Part shown: positions 31,674 to 41,400 of the stretch, one piece after another
Numbering within the stretch: the first letter of the stretch is position 1
How the letters are laid out: every line of letters begins with the position of its first letter
Assembly (NCBI GenBank): GCA_019828565.1
Contig: JAHDYR010000004.1
Coordinates: 248,001 to 312,000 of the forward strand
DNA: 64,000 bases
Direction: 5' to 3'
Source of the DNA: Carpediemonas membranifera
Lineage: Eukaryota; Fornicata
Translations under genes and position numbers: made by a program
The notes under the pieces: generated by a model
Told to the model about the DNA's origin: nothing
Seen by the model: only the letters and a program-made list of their open reading frames with translations
The model's database searches: none

Positions 31674-31897
31674 AGAGATTGGTTAGCTCAGCATTTACAC
31701 CCGCCCCGACCCATCGCCAGTCCTCCTCCGTCACAGGCCCGGGCCGGACCTCCGTCGCCCGCCTAAAATGCTGTAAAATGTAGCTCTGAATGTTCAGAAG
31801 CGCTATCGTCCTGTAAGTAAGTGTGCTGAGTGGCATGCTTCAATTATGATCGATATTTACCGAAGCTGGGAACTGTTTCGCTTCCGATATACTTCAC

Positions 31898-32848
31898 TTA
31901 GGCGAGGGGCATGTAGGTGCGGGCGGCGCACATGCCGGTCAGGCCGACCCAGAGGGAGCGCTCGATGTCGTTGATGAGGGAGGACGCGCCGATGCGGAAG
32001 TAGTTGCTGTTGAGCCACTCTACACCGAGCTCCTCGCGGATGAGCGACAGCCAGACGAGGGCGGTCGCGGCGTCGTTAATGCCGCCGGCGGCCTTGAAGC
32101 CGACCATGTGGCCGGTGAGCTCGTAGTACTCGCGGATCTGGCGCACCATGGTCATGCCGATGGGGAAGGTGGCGTTGACCTCCTCCATGCCGGTCGACGT
32201 CTTGATGAAGTCGGCGCCGGCCATCATAGCGATCATGGAGGCCTTGGCGAGGTGGGTGAGGGTGGGCAGCTCGCCCGCGGCCATGATGACCTTGAGGGAA
32301 GCAGCGCCGCAGGCCTCACGGAAGGCGCGAATCTCGTCGTAGAGCTCGGTCCACTGGGCGAGGGCGACCTTGTCGCGGGAGATGACGACGTCGATCTCCT
32401 CGGCGCCATCGACGACAGCCTGACGGATCTCCTCGAGCTTGACCTTGAGGGAGGTCTGGCCGGAGGGGAAGCCCGTGGCGACGGACGCGACGGGGATGCC
32501 GGTGCCCTTGAGCGCGCGGACGGCGTCCTTGACGCGGGCGGGGTAGACGCAGACGGCGGCGGCTGTGAGGTCGGACTTGCCGAGCTTCTTGATCATGTCC
32601 TGGCGCACAGGCATCTTGGCCTTCTCGCAGAGGCGGAACACGCGCATCGGGGTGTCGTTGCCCTTGAGCGTGGTGAGATCCATGCAGCTGATGGCACGCA
32701 TAAGCCAGGCAAGTTGATGGTCACCAGTAACAATGCGACGAGTGCCGAGCTCGCCGCATCTGCGAACAGTAGCGGACTTGTTGACAACGATGGCGTTGAT
32801 GAGGCCCATATCGAGGGGCATGCCGGGATTGCGCTCTTGCTGAACCAT
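31898..32848 (-). CDS. DERA: deoxyribose-phosphate aldolase
   Basis: 316 residues from the ATG at 32848, the start that matches eukaryotic DERA length. The frame runs on to an ATG at 33037, but the extra 63 residues are not DERA-like. TTAAVCVYPARV-like and VASVATGFPSGQT segments, EIDVVI (Asp about 152), DFIKTSTG (Schiff-base Lys about 214) and GFKAAGG (second Lys about 251) are all present, so the enzyme should be active. It cleaves 2-deoxyribose-5-phosphate to glyceraldehyde-3-phosphate and acetaldehyde, letting cells use DNA-derived sugar. It is cytosolic. Confidence 0.92.
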   Translation of the reverse strand: MVQQERNPGMPLDMGLINAIVVNKSATVRRCGELGTRRIVTGDHQLAWLMRAISCMDLTTLKGNDTPMRVFRLCEKAKMPVRQDMIKKLGKSDLTAAAVCVYPARVKDAVRALKGTGIPVASVATGFPSGQTSLKVKLEEIRQAVVDGAEEIDVVISRDKVALAQWTELYDEIRAFREACGAASLKVIMAAGELPTLTHLAKASMIAMMAGADFIKTSTGMEEVNATFPIGMTMVRQIREYYELTGHMVGFKAAGGINDAATALVWLSLIREELGVEWLNSNYFRIGASSLINDIERSLWVGLTGMCAARTYMPLA

Positions 32849-33145
32849 TTCTATCCTTATGAAGGGAACTGCTAGCTCTGCTTGCGATTCGCCATTGCTT
32901 CGGTTGGAAACGCTTGCGATCGCATCACCGCGATCAGACCAAATCCAGAGTAACTGCGGAAGATTGAGACAAATCAGGCTCGTTATCCGTGCCATGTTGG
33001 GTCGATAAAGGCTGGCTGCGAGCGTCAAGTCGATCATCGAATCCGATCAAGATTTGATCTCGTCAATTCGAAGAACTGAACAAATCCGCCAAAGAGATTC
33101 TCCCGATCAAATGTACACCCGTGCATTGACTATAATTTAGCAACA

Positions 33146-34501
33146 TCAGGCTGCATTGGCCTCCTCATCGCTCGACCGTTCGGCCACGAGATCGTCGGCG
33201 GCATCATCACCAACACCCTCACCAACACCGTCGTACCTCGATTCATCACTGCTGCTGCTGTCCTCCTCGGCTTCCCTGGCCTGGTTGTCGACGATACTGG
33301 CAGCGTTGGCCACAAACGACCAGCCCGGGAACAAGCTCATGAATAATGACCCGAGAATACTGGTCTGGCTAACCCTGAAGGGCACCATGTCCCAGGCCAG
33401 GGAGGCCAGGGTATACGAACCCTCCCTGTCGACTACATGAACGGAAAACAGTGCCATGTAAACGATAAATCCGATAAACATGCCAAGAACAGCCAGGGGA
33501 TGGGTCAGTAGGAACGATGAGAACACGATGAGGAGGAACACCAGTCTCATTGGCAGCCGCATCATGAGCGTGTGCCGCATCCATCGGCTGGCCAGCGCGG
33601 TCTCAACAGCGAGAGGCCGCTGGGTGAGACGGATCCTGATCTGTGTCGTAGGCCGGCCGCGGCTGCGAGTGTGAGTCTGCTCGACGTGCCTTGTGTGCTG
33701 CGTGTGGCGGTCTGCGTGCGGTCTGCGGGGCGGTCTAGCTACTACGTCTGCTCCGCCCCGTTCCAGCGGCACCTGGTGAGGGGGCAGGTGCGCGCTGTTG
33801 GCTATGGCTGCCTCTGTGCGGCGGGCCCTGTCCTCTGGGTTCTGGTGCCGGCTCTCAGCGGTGAACAGCGACATTGGGCGGTACTGCATGCCATTAGCCT
33901 GCAAACCACCAGGTCTACGCGTCGCACGTACCGATCTCATGTAATCAAACGCGGCTTGGTTGAACAGAGCTCTCTGGTGGCCGAGCCACTCGATATACTC
34001 CTCGGCATGTGCTGGGTCGATCGGGGTAATGGGGTGGGCATTGGGGCCATAAGCCATGGGCCGCCTGATGCTGCTTGCGGGCACGAGGCGACGGATGGGC
34101 GCGGCACCTTCCATGCGAGCGGTGGAAGCGGGCGCATGTTCCGGCGACTGGGGATCAGCGCGGAGGGGGGCCGGAGTGCGTTGGACTGGGGCCATGGAGG
34201 GGGGTGCTTCGGCCCGAGCAGGGGTGCGGGGCGGTGGTGAAGTGGGATAGAAGCGGGGAGATGTGGTAATGCGGTCACCGTCGGAGAAACCAAAGGATTT
34301 GAGGGTTTTGTTACCGAAGAGGATACATCCACCATACATCATGTGGAAATCAGTGATGTTGGCGGCCTCAAGGACATCGTTTTCACGGAATCTCTGGGTA
34401 ACAAGCTCACGAAGGGTTTCGATGTTGATGTTGTCCTCCACGTCATCAAGCTCGAATACCTCAGCCTTATTTTGGTCAGGATGGGCGACAACGATCTTCA
34501 T
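33146..34501 (-). CDS. ubiquitin-like-domain membrane protein (HERP-like architecture)
   Basis: 451 residues from the ATG at 34501. A ubiquitin-like fold occupies 1-82 (MKIVVAHPDQNKAEVF..., IETLRELVTQ..., MMYGGCILFGNKTLKSFGF; no C-terminal GG, so a fixed domain and not a modifier). A Pro/Arg-rich linker (85-300) follows. There is a hydrophobic hairpin at about 312-353 and a weaker segment at about 380-400, then an acidic Ser/Glu/Asp tail. A Ubl plus C-terminal membrane hairpin is the layout of HERPUD proteins, which recruit ERAD factors. UFD1, another ERAD factor, is at the end of the window, but linkage is not evidence of function. TATAAATGG at 34712-34720. Confidence 0.55.
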   Translation of the reverse strand: MKIVVAHPDQNKAEVFELDDVEDNINIETLRELVTQRFRENDVLEAANITDFHMMYGGCILFGNKTLKSFGFSDGDRITTSPRFYPTSPPPRTPARAEAPPSMAPVQRTPAPLRADPQSPEHAPASTARMEGAAPIRRLVPASSIRRPMAYGPNAHPITPIDPAHAEEYIEWLGHQRALFNQAAFDYMRSVRATRRPGGLQANGMQYRPMSLFTAESRHQNPEDRARRTEAAIANSAHLPPHQVPLERGGADVVARPPRRPHADRHTQHTRHVEQTHTRSRGRPTTQIRIRLTQRPLAVETALASRWMRHTLMMRLPMRLVFLLIVFSSFLLTHPLAVLGMFIGFIVYMALFSVHVVDREGSYTLASLAWDMVPFRVSQTSILGSLFMSLFPGWSFVANAASIVDNQAREAEEDSSSSDESRYDGVGEGVGDDAADDLVAERSSDEEANAA

Positions 34502-34711
34502 TTGGCTGGATCGGTCCGATGTGCTCGGGTGAAAACGCAGGCTTACCGAGTGCCTCAATACCAGGTGATGCTGGTGTTTGTATGTCCTTCACAGCAGCGC
34601 ACAGTCACATCCGCAGGCTATATGCAGGGTTTTCCCCGAAATTCGGGCGTCCTTCCCTTCTAGTTGGGTTGGGTGCCCGCCGCCATCATTCACTTGAAGA
34701 GCACAACTGCT

Positions 34712-34720
34712 CCATTTATA
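34712..34720 (-). promoter_or_regulatory. TATA-like element
   Basis: TATAAATGG on the minus strand, about 210 nt before the ATG at 34501. It lies just downstream of the neighbouring gene's stop. Confidence 0.3.
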
Positions 34721-34729
34721 ATACACCCT

Positions 34730-35881
34730 TCAGTTCCAGCCCCCCTCTCTGGCATCTACCAGCTCCCCCAGCGCCTTGGCCAAGTCCTCATCAAGCCCAC
34801 TCGCCCCAGTCTCGCTGGCCCCCTGGATGAACGCGAGGGTCAGCCACGACTGCTCCCATCGCCTGGCGTTCTCAGTGTTCTGTCGCACCACACCGCGGTA
34901 CTTCTCCTGCTTCTCTATGGCCTGCTTCCGTGTGATATGCGGTTGTCCGTGGAAGAACTTCTTGGACAGGTGCATTGCTGCTGCACTCAACTCCAATCGG
35001 GTAGTAGCCAGCTCTGTGTTGCTATGCGCCTCGAGAGCGTCGACCATGTTCTTCTGCGCCCTCTCAAACGTTGCCACGGCTCGGTCCAGGGCTTGGCTCA
35101 CATTGGCACTGAGGGCATCCTGGGCCTGGAAGCGGTCAATAAATGGTCCAACGATCTTCAGTAGATCGACCAGGATCCATAAATAACTGGATTTCGACTC
35201 AAACTCCCAGGGTGAGGCGGCTGTTTCGATCGATTGGACAAGACGCCCGACAAGACTGGAGATGACATGCCGCGAGATGATGCTAAACCGAGACATCGTG
35301 GCTAGGTGACCGATGAAACAGGCGTTGTTGCGCGCCTTCCCGAGAGGGGGCGGGTCGGCTTCAAACACCCTCATAAAAGCAGCTTGGACGCGGGACACGA
35401 CCACACGTTTCGTCCACCGCCTCACAGCCTGTGGGTCAGGGTCAGCGCCGTGTTTCCCCCTCACTGCATGGGCGAACACGCTTTCATCCAACAGTTGAAC
35501 GACTATCTCGGCACACAGACGGGCACTGGAGGCTCGAGACATGGCCAGGATATGGATATGGTCCACAATGGCTTCAAAGCATCTTGCCATGGCTTCCGCG
35601 GACTCGGTATGGTCCCGTCGTAGCAGGCCGACGAGTGATTGGACGAGCGCGGGATCGTCTCGTCTTGCTCGGACTATGCAAGTGAGAATGGCCTTGCAGT
35701 CATCTACAAAGGGCTTCATTGCGATGTTGATGTCATTAGTGTTTGTTTCCGGTTGTGTTAGAGCTGCCGGCTTCCAGGTAATACCCGAATCGAAGATACT
35801 CACCTGGTTCTTCGCACTTGGCATCTCTTGATCGCGCAGTACATCCTCATTTGAGAGGTACTGCTGATCATCCACCTCCAT
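34730..35881 (-). CDS. MIF4G-like helical-repeat protein
   Basis: 383 residues from the ATG at 35881; the frame extends to a GTG. All-helical. The segment ARNNACFIGHLATMSRF (about 195-210) followed by an LVGRLVQ helix resembles the N-x-x-F-I-G-x-L core of MIF4G domains (eIF4G, CBP80, NMD2). A C-terminal helical region has basic patches. MIF4G proteins bind RNA and RNA helicases in translation or mRNA decay. The match rests on one motif plus overall helicity; another HEAT-type protein is possible. Confidence 0.5.
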   Translation of the reverse strand: MEVDDQQYLSNEDVLRDQEMPSAKNQVSIFDSGITWKPAALTQPETNTNDINIAMKPFVDDCKAILTCIVRARRDDPALVQSLVGLLRRDHTESAEAMARCFEAIVDHIHILAMSRASSARLCAEIVVQLLDESVFAHAVRGKHGADPDPQAVRRWTKRVVVSRVQAAFMRVFEADPPPLGKARNNACFIGHLATMSRFSIISRHVISSLVGRLVQSIETAASPWEFESKSSYLWILVDLLKIVGPFIDRFQAQDALSANVSQALDRAVATFERAQKNMVDALEAHSNTELATTRLELSAAAMHLSKKFFHGQPHITRKQAIEKQEKYRGVVRQNTENARRWEQSWLTLAFIQGASETGASGLDEDLAKALGELVDAREGGWN

Positions 35882-36150
35882 GTGCCCAATGATCACTGTA
35901 ATTTAGATCACGGCGTGTCATCCTTGTCGAGTCGACGCAAGGTCGCACCATCAGGGAAGAAATCGTTGGGAGAATGCCAGGAGTGTGTCTAGAGTGTCGC
36001 TGAACCGATAGCATGGGTCACCGCAGCTTCCATCGCGGAACACAGTCAAGTGTGTAAAACTGCGCGACACGATCATTTGCAACGACATGCTCACTCACGC
36101 GGATGCACACATCATTGCGGCAATTGCATCCCACCGCTTCTATCCATCAC

Positions 36151-37356
36151 TCAGCCTGCGAGCGGGTGCCGCGCCCTGATCGCCTCCAGACTGATCCTAG
36201 CCGTCCCCACAGCACTGACGATGTCCTGGGCCATGCGGACCTTGTCGGGGTCAACCTGCTCGGGACTTCTCACAGCACCGCGGTCAGCACTCGCCCAGCC
36301 AGCCACGCGGCCGGTCGACTCAGCGCTAGCCACACCGCGGTCCTCATAAATTGTCCCTCGGTAGTCTGGCACCCCGCCCGGCCCCCAGTCAGGGCTGGGC
36401 ACGGGCACGGGGTCCTCGTCCTCGGCTTCATCCCCACTCAACCCGACCGCCGCCTCCTGCTCGTCCGAACCATCGGATACCACAGCCTCCTGGGCCACAG
36501 TCCCTCGGCTGGGGCGGGTACTAGGCCCCTTGCTGCGGACACCGGCCCATCGCCTGACCCCAAGCCTGGTCTCGGGTCGGCCTTCCGCAGGGAGCGGGGC
36601 AGGACTCCCGTCTGACAGCCGGCCGTTGTCATCGAACTCGGACCCCTCGGGGTCACCCTCCTCCTCATCGTCCTGGTCATCGCTAGGGTACATAGGGTAG
36701 CCCTCACCCTGCCCACCGAGCTCCTCTGTCGTCAGGGGCGTCTCTCCTTCATCCTCGCTCCTGCTCCTGTTGAGGGAACTCGTGGCGATCTCCTCCCAGA
36801 CTCCCCAGGTCCTCTGGCCCGATACTGTCAATGGAATGGACTGGGGCGAGTTGTTGTCCTCAGGGTAGACGTAGCCGTCGCCGACCTGCTCTTCATAGCC
36901 CTCCTCTTCCTCCTCCTCGTCATATCCTGGTTCATGTGCCCTTTCGGTCAGACGACGATAGGTGGCATTACGCCAGCCGTGCATGATTGAGCTGAGCGTG
37001 TTTCTCTCCCTGTATAGCGCTAGGGCGTCTGCTTCGATGCGAAGCTGCGAATTTTCGAACAAAGCGATGAAGGAAATCTTCAGCAAAAGCTTTCGTACGA
37101 GCTCCTCTATAAGCTTGATCTTGAACTCAGTACCATCCCAACCAGATACATACTTGAGTTTCTGGGGAGATCCGAATGTGAAGCGGTATTGGCTGTGCTG
37201 AGGCAGCGGCGATACCGTACGACGGCCTTTGACATGCTCGCGAATATGAAAGAGCCGATACTGCCGTTGGAGCTCATTTGTATGAGTATGAAGCCGTTCA
37301 ATGAGTTCCTCGATCTCACGTGTCATTGATCGAGTACTGTTCTTTTGAAGTACCAT
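36151..37356 (-). CDS. acidic low-complexity protein with N-terminal helical domain, unknown
   Basis: 401 residues from the ATG at 37356; the frame reaches a TTG at 37395. Residues 1-135 are helical and basic, with a WR-containing segment (SSIMHGWRNATYRRL) reminiscent of, but not diagnostic for, SFI1-type centrin-binding repeats. From about 140 on the protein is Glu/Asp/Gly/Pro-rich and likely disordered, with poly-Glu tracts. The last 30 residues (MAQDIVSAVGTARISLEAIRA) again form a helix. No family recognised. Confidence 0.55.
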   Translation of the reverse strand: MVLQKNSTRSMTREIEELIERLHTHTNELQRQYRLFHIREHVKGRRTVSPLPQHSQYRFTFGSPQKLKYVSGWDGTEFKIKLIEELVRKLLLKISFIALFENSQLRIEADALALYRERNTLSSIMHGWRNATYRRLTERAHEPGYDEEEEEEGYEEQVGDGYVYPEDNNSPQSIPLTVSGQRTWGVWEEIATSSLNRSRSEDEGETPLTTEELGGQGEGYPMYPSDDQDDEEEGDPEGSEFDDNGRLSDGSPAPLPAEGRPETRLGVRRWAGVRSKGPSTRPSRGTVAQEAVVSDGSDEQEAAVGLSGDEAEDEDPVPVPSPDWGPGGVPDYRGTIYEDRGVASAESTGRVAGWASADRGAVRSPEQVDPDKVRMAQDIVSAVGTARISLEAIRARHPLAG

Positions 37357-37417
37357 AGAGTGCACAGTAGCAAGCACTGCGTCTCTCCACTTCAATTAGC
37401 TTGCCCGGAGGCGAAGA

Positions 37418-38113
37418 CTAGCGGCTGGTTAGCCGTAATTGGTGTATTGGGGTTATAGTTGGGAAGACGGGCTGGATTTCTGAAAGCACTGGCTTGTTAT
37501 ATGCATCCGTCATGAGGCCGCAATCCAAGATGTTCTGTGCAGCAGTCTTGTCTCTGTGGGAGAGATTGAGCCAAGTGGATGTAGTAGGATCGGAATTGAG
37601 GCGTTGCTGTCTGTACCATGGAGCACCTTGACAATTCGGGTTGTGGCATCGCATCGTGCGCCTCGTGTAGCGAGTTCTACGGAACCTCGCGCGGCAGAAG
37701 GGGCAGACGAGTGAGGTTCGGAACTCGTTAGTCATCCGCACTTCAGCAGTGATGTTGAAAGCTCTCATGATGTGTGGTAGTAAGGTAGCAAAGCGACCAT
37801 ACGGCGCGCATGGATGCACCCGATGGGGCGTCTTGAATCTAGCGCTTCCGTAGAAGACAACCAGCCTGGTGGGGGCTGCCCGGGGAGGGGCAATACTGCG
37901 AGGGAGTCGCCGAGGAGTCCATCCTAGGGTGCGAGCAAGCTGCTCCCCAGCTCTGTGGAAGTGCTTTTGACGCAAGATGTGGTTCGTCAGGCGCACTCTG
38001 CGGAAGCTCTTGACCATCCCAGCGTCGAATATTTCCTGCTCGTGGAGGAGCACAAACCTAATCGAGTTTTGTAGACTATCTAGATTTGTACTTTTGAATG
38101 AAGCAGGAGTCAT
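37418..38113 (-). CDS. Fanzor/TnpB-like C-terminal domain protein 1 (truncated RNA-guided nuclease homologue)
   Basis: 231 residues from the ATG at 38113. The order of features is that of the C-terminal third of Fanzor/TnpB: a helical arginine-rich segment, VVFYGSARFKT, NEFRTS (about 129), a zinc ribbon C-x2-C-x15-C-x4-C (CPFC...CHNPNC) and LSHRDKTAAQNIL, the RuvC-III signature with its aspartate (about 190). The RuvC-I aspartate and the N-terminal REC/WED parts are absent. The frame upstream has no ATG, and only about 385 bases separate it from the next gene. It is therefore a remnant or a domesticated short protein. TATATATT at 38164-38171 is a possible promoter. Compare the paralogue at 43936. 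Confidence 0.6.
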   Translation of the reverse strand: MTPASFKSTNLDSLQNSIRFVLLHEQEIFDAGMVKSFRRVRLTNHILRQKHFHRAGEQLARTLGWTPRRLPRSIAPPRAAPTRLVVFYGSARFKTPHRVHPCAPYGRFATLLPHIMRAFNITAEVRMTNEFRTSLVCPFCRARFRRTRYTRRTMRCHNPNCQGAPWYRQQRLNSDPTTSTWLNLSHRDKTAAQNILDCGLMTDAYNKPVLSEIQPVFPTITPIHQLRLTSR

Positions 38114-38498
38114 ATCGAACGCGAAGCTGGGGGTCTTGGTGTACCCACACTTCGGGACCAATAATATATATGGCCGACAGACGCATCTTTTCGTGCAGAC
38201 CGACGACTGAAAGCACGAAAGCCAGATGGTACAGACGAGGGCTGAAGTGGGTGAGTGGAGGTAGTGTGCCGCGCAGGATTAGAATTGTTGTCTGACCACT
38301 GTTCTCTTGCCGTATCCTGCGAAACCGTCAGATCATGCCCTGCGCACAGCTGGCCAGCAGGGGCGTGTGTGAGGAGGAATCATAATGGACGCATTCCTCG
38401 CCTTGACGCAGACCAACCCGTGTCCGAGCATTGCATGCTTTCATGCCGTTCTTACTGCGCACCCAGCCGAAGCGAATCCTTTATATATATCGGATAGA
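38114..38498. other. intergenic region with one copy of a 26-bp inverted repeat
   Basis: Contains the 26-bp sequence at 38265-38290 whose exact reverse complement is at 44580-44605, and TATA-like runs at 38164-38171 and 38482-38490. No gene supported. Confidence 0.5.
38265..38290 (+). repeat. 26-bp perfect inverted repeat, left copy
   Basis: Begins TGTGCCGCGCAGGATTAG. It matches the reverse complement of 44580-44605 base for base, and both flanks then diverge. The two copies bracket 6.3 kb containing the UGM/DUF707 gene. Confidence 0.85.
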
Positions 38499-41400
38499 TT
38501 ATTCTATATTCCATTGGTTTCCTCTCAGATCGGTAAAATCTAGAGTGGAGTGGTTCAAAAGCTGTGGGAGGACCACCTCGAAGAAGTACTCCCGCCTAAA
38601 CAGCGTGTTCGAAGTCCGTCCAATGTTCACAAAGTCAAGCGGAACTGCCCCAGGACGATACCCGAGACCTTCGTCCATCTTGTGAACAGCGGCGAGCACA
38701 TCAAATGGGTTGGCCTTGGAGCAGTCGGCCAGGATACCAATGTATCGATAGGCAGCACTATTTTCCGGCAGGATGAGTCGGCTGAGGAGCCAGTTGGTCG
38801 CCCTGTTGGCGGCCGAATACCCCACTACATGCAGTCCCCAGCTTCTCTTGAGGATCTCCCGGTCGACACTCTGCCCGACAACGGCATAGTCGTAGTGGTC
38901 AAAGCCAAGGAGCTCGGTAAACTTCTCCATGGTGTCTGCCTTGGCGCATGACCCGCCCATGACCATCATCGCGGGGATGTCGGTGATCTGGGGAGTGCGG
39001 GGGCCGAGGAAGTAGTCGATGTCGCCGTCCTTCATGATGCGGCGAATGTTGCCGGCCTCGCGGTGGTGGAAGGGCACCTGTTGGGGCAGGGCGCTGAAGG
39101 GGACGACGGCTGCTTGGTTGGGCCGGCCGGTGAGCTTGCCGCGGGCGGGGTCGTTGACGAAGTCGGGGTGGAAGTAGGTCATCTCGGGGACGCCAGCGAG
39201 GGCGGCGTCTGCGGCCTCGACGCCCTGCATGAAGAGATGGTCGATGTTGGCGACCTCATTCTTCCAGCCGCCGAGCCTGCCGCGCGAGAGGATGTCATGC
39301 TCCATAAGCCAAGCCTGTGCGTCCGCGAGGACCTCAGGTGTATCAGTTTCATTCGCTGGGAGGCATGCTTCCCGGAACTCCCGAGAAATAATCTTTGCCC
39401 CATCAGCTATGAATCCACAGCTCCTCAAGAACACCACCGTGCCCTCCACGACCTCGACCTGCTCTCCAGGGTGTCCCTCATGGTCTACGAGCAGGCTGTA
39501 GTGCCCCATGGGCGCCATGCTCTTGCCGTAGTTGCTCAACACGGTCACTCTGCGGATGTTCGGATGATCTGGGACAATAAACCAGTGGGCCTTGAGCAGC
39601 TGAGTCGGGAGAACGCCGCTGACGCCGATGCCGACTGTCTGGACGGTGTTGCACACCATGCGCTGGGCGTAGGCGTTGAAGCGGCGGACGATGGGCTCGG
39701 GCGTGTGCGGGCAGGCGGCGACGAGGCGAAGGAGGCTGGGCAGCAGCATCGTGCTGACGAGCTTGCTGTATGGACGGACGACTGTCTCGTGCGCGTGGCG
39801 GATGGTGACCTTGCGGTTGATCGGGTCGACCGCGACGATCTCGTTGGAATACGAGATGCCGGACTGCTGGTCGGCCGCGAGCCGCGTGAAGAGCTCACCG
39901 CTGCCGCCAATGTGCGGGTAGACGAAGGTCCGGCTGACGTTGGTCTGCTGCGTGACCCACTCGAGCGACGCCGGGACGGCCGCGGCCTCAAAGTCGACCG
40001 CGGTGTCGATGCCGCCGTCCACGAGCCAGGCGACGCGTGTGTGGCGGTCCTGGTCGTGCTCGAGCACAGACGCGAGCAGCCCGTCGAAGTACGCGTAGTG
40101 CGACGTCAGCTCGCGCGGCCCGAAGTCCCACTCGAAGCCGTGCACGTCCTTGTGCGTCGCAGCGATGCCGCCCACGCGATCGGTCGCCTCGTACACCTGG
40201 TAGTTGTCGAACCCGAGCTCCTGCAGCCGGTGCGCCGCCCCGAGACCCGTCGGGCCGGCGCCCACGATGAGGACCGGAGCGTATGTGTAGTAACCGTACC
40301 TGCCAGTCTCCCACGCCCGCCGCGTCTTCTCGATGTTCCCGGGGACGCCGCGGTACTCTGCGAACGTGCCCACGGTGCCGACGATCCCACCGAACTTGTC
40401 AGCTATACCCGAGAGGATGTCTGGGTTGTACGGCGCGGCGGGGACGGCTGAGCCGAGGTAGTCGTACTGCTCGAGCATTACACGGCGGAAGAACTCCTTC
40501 TTCTTGGCCTTGGTGGCCTCGTCGACGACCTTGACGCTCTGGGACCCGCCGTCGAGGTGGGCGACCGGGGTCGAGTCGATAACGCCATACCGGCCCATGC
40601 CGTCCCGGTAGCCGTCCCTGGCGAACATGAAGTCGTAAAGGTAGCCGGTCGACTTGTCGAAGTGGAAGTGCTTGTGGGTGACCCGGCTGTAAAAGGTGCG
40701 GGTGAACGCGGGGATCATGTCCTCGACGAACGTCACGAAGCGGCCCTCGTCGTTGTGGTCGGTCTGTCGCCCCGTGGCCTTGCTACCCCACCAGCCGGGG
40801 GAGTGCGTCATGCCCGGCTGGAACATCTGGAGGTTGTGCTTCTCAGCAATCCGGAGATACTCCATAGGGTCGAACAGCTCGCCACCATGCTTGCCCGGCT
40901 CGGGGTTGAGGTCGATGTCGTCGTCCCACAGGAAGACGTAGTCGTACGCCTCGGCCACGGTGGGGGTGAGGAAGCGGGGGAAGTACCACCACTCGCCCTG
41001 CCGCTTGATGTCGACCCACGTGACCTCGCTGGCCCACGGGAGCTCGGACCAGTCGGAGTTGTCGTAGCGCATGAAGATGAAGTCGAACTGCTCGAGGCCG
41101 AATCGTGTGACGATCTTGTTGATGAGGCGCTTACTATGGCCACCGACCGGAATGGACATGACACAGCGCTTGGGCCCGGGGTGGCTGCTGGCGTCGAGGG
41201 GGATGCCGGGCCACTCCCCGGCAGAGTCAGCGACGGGTCGGATGCGGGTTGGGGGCGGGTTGCGGATGTTGGGCCGGCCGGTGAGCTTGCCGCGGGCGGG
41301 GTCGTTGACGAAGTCGGGGTGGAAGTAGGTCATCTCGGGGACGCCAGCGAGGGCGGCGTCTGCGGCCTCGACGCCCTGCATGAAGAGGTGGTCGATGTTG

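Larger units (their letters stand above)
28047..31736 (+). repeat. segmental duplication unit B (kinase gene copy 2)
   Basis: Direct duplicate of 17403-22325, lacking one WD40 array and 129 bp of the kinase domain. Its 3' flank shares about 30 extra bases (to about 31766) with the inverted copy at 54977-55012 that copy 1 lacks. Confidence 0.85.

Noticed and set aside
32849-33037. N-terminal extension of DERA to the ATG at 33037
   Set aside because: The 63 extra residues do not resemble DERA, and family length and alignment begin at the ATG at 32848.
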